From NCBI GenBank assembly GCA_905182755.1, contig CAJJCS010000002.1, forward strand, positions 310,001 to 374,000: a DNA stretch of 64,000 bases. The letters run 5' to 3'. Origin of the DNA: Aequorivita sp. HC6-5. Lineage in GTDB: Bacteria; Bacteroidota; Bacteroidia; Flavobacteriales; Flavobacteriaceae. Each line of letters begins with the position of its first letter. Within the stretch, counting starts at the first letter, position 1. Positions 57,972 to 64,000 of the stretch are shown piece by piece. The notes under the pieces were generated by a model. It was not told where the DNA came from. It saw nothing but the letters and a program-made list of their open reading frames with translations, and ran no database searches. The position numbers were made by a program, and so were the translations under genes.

Positions 57972-58882
57972 TTAGTTGCTTAAGGTTTTTACTTTGTCCA
58001 CAAAACTTTTTACACTATCAAAACAAACAATATTAGAAGCCGTGTTGTGTTTTTGTACTTCAGTATATTTTGGCCCAATATCCAAAGAGGATATTTTTCT
58101 TCTTTGCAAACAATTTTTTGGTAAGAATCTAAGTAAGATTTAATACCGTCATTGTCTGGCTTTGTGGTAAAGAATGTTAAGAAAATTAAATCTCCACCAG
58201 TGTAAAATTGTTTGGATAAACTCTCTAATGGTATGTTTGGGCCTAGGTAGGTTGTTTTAATTCCAGATTTTTCTAATAAATAATTTGCATAAATCAAACC
58301 AATATCATGAATTTCATCATAAGGAAGAAACAAGCACACTTTGGTATTGTTGTTGTATTTTGGAGCTCTAGATGTATAAAGGCCAATGTGTTCAACAGTT
58401 TTTCTTTTAATGAGTTCAGAAATAAACCGTTCGTGAGACACATCTATAGTGCCTACGTGCCAGAGCACACCAATTTCATGAAGAAAAGGAATGAAAACAT
58501 TTTCAAATACTTGATCAAAAGTTTTTGTTTTTAAAAGCTGTGAAAATATTTTGTTAAATTGATCTGTACTAAAATCAAACATTGCATTTTTAAGACCATT
58601 AATCGCGTAATGTTCTTTATGGACTATTGAATTTTCAAGAATTACATCTTTTATTTTCTCTGGACTAAATTGAGCAATCTTAGATATTTTTATTCCGTGG
58701 TTATAAATAAAAGTAACATCCAGTAATTTCTTAAAGCTTGAAAGGTCGTACTGCCTAATGTTAGTGTCTGTTCTTTTGGGAGCAAACAGGCCGTAGCGTT
58801 TTTCCCAAATACGAATGGTATGGGCTTTAACCCCACTCAGGTTTTCTAAATCTTTTATACTAAAGTGTGTTTTGACCCTCAT
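57972..58882 (-). CDS. MerR-family regulator with B12-binding domain (frameshift near the end)
   Basis: The N-terminus is a MerR winged helix (HFSIKDLENLSGVKAHTIRIW...RYG, 6-31). A helical domain and a Rossmann-like domain follow, as in CarH/LitR cobalamin photoreceptors. Visible sites: Trp141-His142, Glu151-Arg152 (W-x9-ER instead of W-x9-EH) and EIHDIG (190-195, E-x-H-x-x-G with the ligand His192). The frame goes wrong at a missing G in the WILG stretch; restoring it gives GPKYTEVQKHNTASNIVCF to TAA at 57972 (303 residues). It heads the carotenoid operon and is its likely regulator. Confidence 0.82.
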
Positions 58883-59016
58883 TGGCTGCCGTGTAATTCT
58901 TTGAAGGTAAGTTACATAAAATAAACGGCTAAATTTTTAACAAATACTTTTATTACTTGCATTTAGCTTTTTTATTAAATATTAAATTTTAACAAAATGC
59001 TCAAGTAATAGTATAT

Positions 59017-59045
59017 AAAAAAAGTCATCTCGTTTAAGATGACTT
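59017..59045 (-). terminator. Terminator of tRNA-Leu
   Basis: AAGTCATCT (59022-59030) pairs with AGATGACTT (59037-59045); on the minus strand it is followed by a U-run (plus-strand A-run 59017-59023). It lies three bases past the tRNA-Leu 3-prime end. Confidence 0.85.
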
Positions 59046-59047
59046 AG

Positions 59048-59130
59048 TACCCGGAATGGGACTTGAACCCACACGCAACAAGTGCACACGGCCCTCAACC
59101 GTGCCTGTCTACCAATTCCAGCACCCGGGT
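59048..59130 (-). tRNA. tRNA-Leu (anticodon GAG)
   Basis: The minus-strand sequence starts ACCCGGGTGCTGGAATTGGT, has a variable arm typical of Leu, anticodon loop TTGAGGG (anticodon GAG), a GGTTCAAGTCC T arm and an acceptor end that pairs with one G-U. No CCA is encoded. It lies 68 bases from the next tRNA in the same orientation. Confidence 0.93.
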
Positions 59131-59165
59131 GTATTCTATACCAAAATTGAGGTGTATAGAAACAA

Positions 59166-59197
59166 AAAAAAGTTAAACCAAAAGGCTTAACTTTTTT
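59166..59197 (-). terminator. Terminator between the two tRNAs
   Basis: An A-run and AGTTAA (59166-59176) pair with TTAACT and a T-run (59187-59197), with an internal CC/GG pair. On the minus strand it ends the tRNA-Lys transcript before tRNA-Leu. Confidence 0.7.
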
Positions 59198-59198
59198 G

Positions 59199-59271
59199 TG
59201 ACCAGTCTGGGGCTCGAACCCAGGACCACCTCCTTAAAAGGGAGGTGCTCTACCAACTGAGCTAACTGGTC
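59199..59271 (-). tRNA. tRNA-Lys (anticodon TTT)
   Basis: The minus strand begins GACCAGTTAGCTCAGTTGGT, has the anticodon stem CCTCC...GGAGG with loop CTTTTAA (anticodon TTT) and the T arm GGGTTCGAGCCC. The acceptor is GACCAGT/ACTGGTC and the discriminator is A. It is a complete 73-nt tRNA without encoded CCA. Confidence 0.95.
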
Positions 59272-59429
59272 AAAATGTCAAAAACATTTATAAGCTTTAC
59301 AAACTTAAATAAGTTTTGTTAAGCGAGTGCAAATATACTATCAATATATTTATCTTTCAAAGCATTTTAAAATAAATTTAAACTTTATTTGTAAACCTTT
59401 AAACTACAATAAATAAGAACTAAAATTTT

Positions 59430-59951
59430 ATGAAAATAGTGCTTTTAGGATATATGGGTAGCGGTAAAACAGTTGTTGCAAAACAACTAGCAATTGCATT
59501 ACAATACTCTTTTGTTGATTTGGATATTGCTATTGAAGAAGATCAAAATCTATCCCTCAAACAATTGTTTGAAACCAAGGGAGAACTCTATTTTAGATCC
59601 AAAGAGAAGGCTGTGCTCAACTTTTTGTTAGATAGCCCTCAAGATGTGGTTTTAGCCCTAGGTGGAGGCACCCCGTGTTATGGTGATGTGATGCAAAAAT
59701 TAACAAACACACAAGAGGTGATAACCATATACCTTGGGGCAGAAATAGATACCCTTACACACCGATTATTTTCGCAGCTGCAAACAAGGCCATTAATTTC
59801 TCATATTTCTGACAAAGAAGTATTACGTGATTTTATACGCAAGCACCTTTTTGAGAGAAGTTTTTATTACCATCAAGCACATTATAAAATTGCGGTAGAT
59901 CAAAAACCTATTCAAGAAATAGCTAGAGAAATAGTAGCGCTTTTATTCTAA
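59430..59951 (+). CDS. aroK: Shikimate kinase
   Basis: The 173-residue protein has the P-loop GYMGSGKTVVAK (residues 7-18), DLDIAIEED (shikimate Asp), FRSKEKAVLNFLLD and the LGGGTPC loop. It makes shikimate 3-phosphate in aromatic amino acid synthesis. Its 3-prime end overlaps the opposing phosphoribosyltransferase gene by nine bases. Confidence 0.94.
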   Translation: MKIVLLGYMGSGKTVVAKQLAIALQYSFVDLDIAIEEDQNLSLKQLFETKGELYFRSKEKAVLNFLLDSPQDVVLALGGGTPCYGDVMQKLTNTQEVITIYLGAEIDTLTHRLFSQLQTRPLISHISDKEVLRDFIRKHLFERSFYYHQAHYKIAVDQKPIQEIAREIVALLF

Positions 59952-60446
59952 AATAGCACGATTATTCCCTGGCTCAAATATCACAGCAACATTCTCATTA
60001 ATAGAAGTAGATAAAGAAATGCCTTTGTAGTCTGCCTTTATAGGATATTTTTTATGATTTCTATCTACCAGTACTGCCGTTTTAAACTGTTTAAGAGGTA
60101 CCTCTAGAAAATGCTTTACAGCATAAATTAAGGTAGTTCCAGAGTGTAGCACATCATCTACTAGAAGCAATGATTTATTTTGATAAGCTTCTGGTTTTAA
60201 AGATGTGGTAATAGGGTTGATAGGATTTTTTTTATCCATCGTTACTTTGCACAGTGTTACTTTGATGGGTGAGATTTTCTCTACGGCGGTTTTTAATTTT
60301 TCTGCAAAGATGTAACCGTTTGCTTTGATACCAGCAATAACTACTTCTTCTTGAGAAATATTAGCCTCATAAATTTGATACGCAATACGTTTTAATTTAT
60401 GAGCTATTTCCTCTTTGCCTAGAATTACTGTTTCTGTTGATGCCAT
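59943..60446 (-). CDS. Phosphoribosyltransferase-fold protein (PyrR-like)
   Basis: ATG at 60446 gives MASTETVILGKEEIAHKLKR; an in-frame ATG at 60470 lies inside a good -7 box, so I reject it. About 167 residues. The PRPP motif is LLLVDDVLHSGTTLIYAV. This fits the PyrR/uracil phosphoribosyltransferase-type family common in Bacteroidota; the base used is unclear. Confidence 0.82.
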   Translation of the reverse strand: MASTETVILGKEEIAHKLKRIAYQIYEANISQEEVVIAGIKANGYIFAEKLKTAVEKISPIKVTLCKVTMDKKNPINPITTSLKPEAYQNKSLLLVDDVLHSGTTLIYAVKHFLEVPLKQFKTAVLVDRNHKKYPIKADYKGISLSTSINENVAVIFEPGNNRAILE

Positions 60447-60467
60447 AGGTAACAATATATTAGATTT

Positions 60468-60475
60468 CAAAGATA
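60468..60475 (-). promoter_or_regulatory. Bacteroidota -7 box for the phosphoribosyltransferase gene
   Basis: The minus strand reads TATCTTTG (plus-strand CAAAGATA), a perfect TAnnTTTG match, 22 bases before the ATG at 60446. No -33 TTG is seen. It favours the shorter coding start. Confidence 0.5.
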
Positions 60476-60492
60476 GTAAAAGATGTGTTGGT

Positions 60493-60864
60493 TTATTCTT
60501 CCTCTTTAGTATAGTCTTCTATGTCTCTTCTGTCTTTTTTGGTGGGTCTTCCCATACCTCTTTTTCTGTAATATTCTTTTGAATATTTTAATAACTCTTG
60601 TTGCTGGAAGGCCTCTTTGGGTGTGGTGTCAACCCTATATAGGTCAACGAGTTTAGGGCCCACTCTACTTTTTGGCACCTCTATAACTCTTAAAGAGTAA
60701 TTTATTTGATTCTTTCTAAGTGTAACATTGTCTCCAGGATAGACGTCTCTAGAGGGCTTGACTGCAGCATCGTTTATGCGCACAGCTCCCTTTTTACATG
60801 CCTGTGTTGCAATGCTTCTTGTTTTGAAGTACCGTACAGACCATAAATATTTATCAACCCTCAT
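60493..60864 (-). CDS. S4-domain RNA-binding protein, Hsp15-like
   Basis: The 123-residue protein starts MRVDKYLWSVRYFKTRSIAT and has the S4 RNA-binding motif (ACKKGAVRINDAAVKPSRDV...YPGD). The C-terminal part is basic then acidic (GMGRPTKKDRRDIEDYTKEEE), as in Hsp15 homologues, which bind free 50S subunits carrying nascent chains. It precedes the phosphoribosyltransferase gene in the same direction. Confidence 0.88.
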   Translation of the reverse strand: MRVDKYLWSVRYFKTRSIATQACKKGAVRINDAAVKPSRDVYPGDNVTLRKNQINYSLRVIEVPKSRVGPKLVDLYRVDTTPKEAFQQQELLKYSKEYYRKRGMGRPTKKDRRDIEDYTKEEE

Positions 60865-60942
60865 ACATTTTACTTATTTTGTATATTAACAATACAACAA
60901 AAATAACTGAAAATTGTATCTTGCAAGCTAAAATAAACAACT

Positions 60943-61881
60943 GTGAAAAATTTAAAATTTCTACTACCTATTGTTGCACTAACATTGCTTTTGGTAACTG
61001 CTTGTGATAATGATGATGATAGCTCACAAGACAACTTCATACCAGCCCGTGATAGAGCCGAGGAAAATATTGATTCAACATTAGAAGTAGAGGGTTATTT
61101 AACTACTCATTTTTATAACTATGAGGAGTTTGAAAACCCACCAGCAGGCTTTGATTTTAAAATAAGGTTTGATACCATTGCCGCTGCAAACGCAGATAAA
61201 ACACCACTAATAGAACAAGTAGATTTTAAAATGGTGCAAGACAGGGTCAATGAGGATGTATCTTATAAATTATATTACTTAAAGGTGATTGAAGGCCAGG
61301 GTGATCAACCTAGTTTCCCAGATATTGTTAGAATTAACTATGAGGGTACCTATGTAGTTGATGAAGAAGGTATAAACGGAAATAAGCTCTTTGATAGCTC
61401 TGTTACACCAATCCAGTTTGATTTGACCTCGATTGTAAATGGGCTTCAAGACGCGCTCATAGAATTTAAAGCCTCTACAGGGTTAATTTTGAACCCCGAT
61501 GGGACTGTGAGTTACGAGAATTTTGGAGTAGGAGCCGTGTTTATGCAAAGTGGTTTAGGGTATTATGTGAATCCTCCTCCTGGATCTTCAGTAGCTATTC
61601 CTGTGTATTCTCAGCTTATTTTTACATTTCAGTTATTTGAAACTGAAATTGGTGATCAAGATTTTGATGGTGTCCCTTCTGTTTTAGAGGATGTAAATGA
61701 AAATGGACTAGAAGAAGATGACGATACAGATTCAGACAACAGAAGCAATTACCTTGATCCAGATGATGATGGAGATGGAAGACCTACAGAAGATGAAATA
61801 GAAATAAATGAAGACGGCACGATTACTTTTCCAGATACAGATGGAGATGGTGTTGTTGATTATCTAGACTCAGATAGTTAA
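60943..61881 (+). CDS. FKBP-like lipoprotein with calcium-binding tail
   Basis: The start is GTG at 60943 (MKNLKFLLPIVALTLLLVTAC, lipobox Cys21). A FKBP-type part lies about 120-240 (YYLKVIEGQGDQPSFPDIVR; INYEGTYVVDEEG; GLQDALIEFKASTG). The tail from about 245 has repeated DxDxDG-type loops (GDQDFDGVPSVLEDVNENG; PDDDGDGRPTEDE; DTDGDGVVDYLDSDS), as in thrombospondin-type calcium loops. It is a 312-residue, very acidic envelope protein; isomerase activity cannot be judged. Confidence 0.75.
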   Translation: MKNLKFLLPIVALTLLLVTACDNDDDSSQDNFIPARDRAEENIDSTLEVEGYLTTHFYNYEEFENPPAGFDFKIRFDTIAAANADKTPLIEQVDFKMVQDRVNEDVSYKLYYLKVIEGQGDQPSFPDIVRINYEGTYVVDEEGINGNKLFDSSVTPIQFDLTSIVNGLQDALIEFKASTGLILNPDGTVSYENFGVGAVFMQSGLGYYVNPPPGSSVAIPVYSQLIFTFQLFETEIGDQDFDGVPSVLEDVNENGLEEDDDTDSDNRSNYLDPDDDGDGRPTEDEIEINEDGTITFPDTDGDGVVDYLDSDS

Positions 61882-61907
61882 GCCTTTTTTATAAGTATCA
61901 TATATTT

Positions 61908-61945
61908 AAAAAGCCGCTGTGAGAAATTCTTACAGCGGCTTTTTA
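61908..61945. terminator. Strong bidirectional terminator
   Basis: AAAAAGCCGCTGT (61908-61920) pairs with ACAGCGGCTTTTT (61932-61944), loop GAGAAATTCTT. It sits between the FKBP-like gene and the opposing transketolase genes and can serve both. Confidence 0.9.
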
Positions 61946-61964
61946 GTGTTTAAAATATAACCTG

Positions 61965-62918
61965 TTATTTTCGTGCAACAACCTTTGTTGCAGCCTTAAC
62001 AATTGCAGCGGCATTTAAGCCGTATTTTTCCATTAATTGATCTGGAGTTCCAGATTCTCCAAAAGTGTCCTGGGTGGCTACAAACTCTTGTGGAACGGGA
62101 TGATTTTCTGCTAAAATTCTAGAAACACTTTCTCCCAGTCCGCCAAGGTAGTTGTGCTCTTCTGCAGTAACCACACAGCCGGTAATGGCAACGCTCTTTA
62201 AAATTGCAGCAGCATCAAGTGGCTTTATGGTATGAATATTTATAACCCCGGCGCTAATGCCCTTCTCTTGTAATGTTTTACATGCCTCAAGCGCTTCCCA
62301 AACTAGGTGTCCTGTGGCAATAATGGTAACATCTGTACCTTCTTGAAGCTCCACAGCTTTACCAATAGTGAAGCTGCCATTTTCTGGAGTAAAGTTTGCT
62401 ACTTTAGGTCTTCCAAAGCGTAAGTATACCGGGCCATCATAATCTGCGATGGCAATTGTTGCTGCTTTGGTTTGATTGTAATCACAGGTATTTATTACCG
62501 TCATCCCTGGCAGCATTTTCATTAAACCAAGGTCTTCAAGTATTTGATGTGTTGCACCATCCTCTCCAAGGGTTACCCCTGCGTGTGATGCACATATTTT
62601 TACATTCTTACCACTATATGCAATACTTTGGCGTATTTGATCATAGACGCGTCCTGTAGAGAAGTTAGCGAAAGTACCTGTAAAAGGTATCTTGCCGCCA
62701 ATGGTTAAGCCAGCAGCCATGCCCATCATGTTTGCCTCTGCGATACCCACCTGGAAGAAACGCTCTGGATGATTTGCTTTAAAAGCGTCCATTTTTAATG
62801 ACCCTGTTAAATCTGCACAAAGTGCCACCACATTTTCATTGGTTTTTCCAAGCTCGGTAAGACCTGCTCCAAAACCAGATCTTGTATCTTTTTTTCCTGT
62901 GTCTATATATGTTTTCAT
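61965..62918 (-). CDS. Transketolase, C-terminal subunit
   Basis: The 317-residue protein carries the pyrimidine-binding and C-terminal parts of transketolase. Blocks are VALCADLTGSLKMDAF, FFQVGIAEANMMGMAAGL (catalytic Glu), CASHAGVTLGEDGATHQ, VINTCDYNQTKAA and the C-terminal VTAEEHNYLGGLGES. It is encoded just after the N-terminal subunit, as in split transketolases common in Bacteroidota. Confidence 0.92.
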   Translation of the reverse strand: MKTYIDTGKKDTRSGFGAGLTELGKTNENVVALCADLTGSLKMDAFKANHPERFFQVGIAEANMMGMAAGLTIGGKIPFTGTFANFSTGRVYDQIRQSIAYSGKNVKICASHAGVTLGEDGATHQILEDLGLMKMLPGMTVINTCDYNQTKAATIAIADYDGPVYLRFGRPKVANFTPENGSFTIGKAVELQEGTDVTIIATGHLVWEALEACKTLQEKGISAGVINIHTIKPLDAAAILKSVAITGCVVTAEEHNYLGGLGESVSRILAENHPVPQEFVATQDTFGESGTPDQLMEKYGLNAAAIVKAATKVVARK

Positions 62919-62938
62919 AATGTTATGGTAGTAGCTTA

Positions 62939-63784
62939 TTAATAATCTCCTAAGGTTTCTGGGTTTTGAGCTAGTGCAGAGGCAAGCTGCTCGTCATTGG
63001 GCGCTTTTCCATGCCAAGCATGAGTATGCATCATAAAATCTACCCCATTACCCATTACTGTTTGCAGTAATACACAAATAGGTTTTCCTTGACCCGTTTT
63101 AGTTTTGGCACTTTCCATACCCTCTAAAATGGCTTGTATGTCATTACCTTGTTCTATGGTAACAACATCCCAACCAAAGGCTTCAAATTTACCCTTTACA
63201 TCTCCTAGAGGTAATACTGTATCTGTAGATCCGTCAATTTGCTGTCCGTTTAAATCTACAGCTACAATCAAGTTGTCTACTTTGTTTCCAGAGCCGTACA
63301 TAATTGCTTCCCAGTTTTGACCTTCCTGCAGTTCTCCATCACCACAAAGGGCGTAGACAATGTGGTTGTCATTGTTTAATTTTTTTGCTGCTGCTGCACC
63401 AATAGCTACAGAAATTCCTTGTCCTAAAGATCCAGATGCAATCCTAATACCAGGTAATCCTTCATGGGTGGTGGGGTGTCCTTGTAACCTTGAGTTAAGA
63501 AGCCTAAAGGTGTTTAATTCCTCAACTGGGAAATACCCAGAGCGTGCCAAAACGCTATAAAAAACAGGTGAAATGTGCCCATTAGACAAAAAGAAAATAT
63601 CTTCTTGGTTCCCGTCCATATTAAATCCTTCTTTGCGCTGTAGCACGTGTTGATAAAGTGCCACAAGAAACTCTGCGCAGCCTAGAGATCCTCCAGGATG
63701 GCCAGAATTTACTTTATGTACTTGTCTTACAATATCTCTACGCACTTGGGTAACAAATGCTTCTAATTGGGTAATATCTGCCAT
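62939..63784 (-). CDS. Transketolase, N-terminal subunit
   Basis: ATG at 63784 gives MADITQLEAFVTQVRRDIVR; the frame can be extended eight codons but the family starts here. It carries the thiamine-diphosphate part: VNSGHPGGSLGCAEFL, FFLSNGHISPVFYSVL, GSLGQGISVAIG, YALCGDGELQEGQNWE (metal and TPP) and HTHAWHGKAPND. About 281 residues, 20 bases before the C-terminal subunit gene. Together they form one transketolase of the pentose phosphate pathway. Confidence 0.92.
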   Translation of the reverse strand: MADITQLEAFVTQVRRDIVRQVHKVNSGHPGGSLGCAEFLVALYQHVLQRKEGFNMDGNQEDIFFLSNGHISPVFYSVLARSGYFPVEELNTFRLLNSRLQGHPTTHEGLPGIRIASGSLGQGISVAIGAAAAKKLNNDNHIVYALCGDGELQEGQNWEAIMYGSGNKVDNLIVAVDLNGQQIDGSTDTVLPLGDVKGKFEAFGWDVVTIEQGNDIQAILEGMESAKTKTGQGKPICVLLQTVMGNGVDFMMHTHAWHGKAPNDEQLASALAQNPETLGDY

Positions 63785-63805
63785 GGTGTTTTTTGGTTTC
63801 TGGCT

Positions 63806-63813
63806 CAAAAATA
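63806..63813 (-). promoter_or_regulatory. Possible -7 box for the transketolase genes
   Basis: The minus strand reads TATTTTTG (plus CAAAAATA), a TAnnTTTG match 22 bases before the ATG at 63784. It supports that start. No -33 TTG. Confidence 0.4.
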
Positions 63814-63990
63814 CTTCTTTAAAGGCCTAAGAAAAAGAAGAGCCAAATGAGGTTATCAACGATTTTTAAGTTTTAGTTAACATTGTTGTATTGTTTTAAA
63901 TTTTAGTATCAAATCATACATTGTTTTGGTGTGGTTTTCCATCCATCAAAAAAAAATGTCTTTCCTTATTCGTACTTCCTACAGCAAATG

Positions 63991-63998
63991 TATCTTTG
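63991..63998 (+). promoter_or_regulatory. -7 box at the window end, plus strand
   Basis: TATCTTTG fits TAnnTTTG and is two bases from the end of the window. It probably belongs to a gene starting beyond the window. A TTT-type -33 at about 63961 would be too far. Confidence 0.35.
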
Positions 63999-64000
63999 GC

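Overview
The window is chromosomal DNA from a member of the Flavobacteriaceae (Bacteroidota). The evidence is AT-rich sequence, almost no Shine-Dalgarno sites, several -7 boxes of the TAnnTTTG type (two with a well-spaced TTG/TTTG -33 box), a T9SS sorting tail, an ECF sigma/FecR/TonB receptor set and a zeaxanthin operon. I do not assign a genus.

Layout. 1-12297: the end of the S10 operon, the spc operon and the alpha operon (rplW end, rplB to rpsK, rpsD, rpoA, rplQ) with secY and infA. 12478-16394: carA, eno, gltA. 16515-22987: a guanidino-group hydrolase, an opposing four-gene envelope operon (thioredoxin-like, ApbE, DUF4266 lipoprotein, DUF3570 barrel), ctlX and an NAD(P)-binding DUF2867 protein. 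24002-31193: argS, then a minus-strand ECF sigma/FecR/TonB receptor unit and an exported amidohydrolase. 31417-43928: ffh, folD, glyoxalase, lipoprotein, queE, three chaperone/PPIase genes, moxR and aconitase. 44050-54353: accessory region. 54420-58882: carotenoid operon with a MerR/B12-type regulator. 59048-63784: tRNA-Leu, tRNA-Lys, aroK, phosphoribosyltransferase, S4 protein, FKBP-like lipoprotein and a split transketolase.

The most interesting part is about 45.07-51.33 kb. Five related hairpin-forming elements of about 120-180 bp separate unrelated genes (XRE-2TM regulator upstream, small lipoprotein, esterase, FG-GAP/T9SS protein, TM2-DUF2752-M48 operon). Each starts with ...AAC and ends with GTT..., like an integron attC site. 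In three consecutive cassettes the bases after GTT at the cassette start are the reverse complement of the bases before AAC at the start of the next element (7, 9 and 9 bp). That is the rule expected of integron cassettes. No integrase is encoded in the window. A second signal is a compact leader with a shared 13-base core in front of both the TM2 operon and an oppositely oriented small membrane-protein gene.

Caution: at least 19 single-base indels break genes that must be functional (rpsC, rplN, rpoA, eno, gltA five times, argS, ffh and others). They are best read as sequencing or assembly errors. I give the reconstructed full extents of these genes and say where each break lies.
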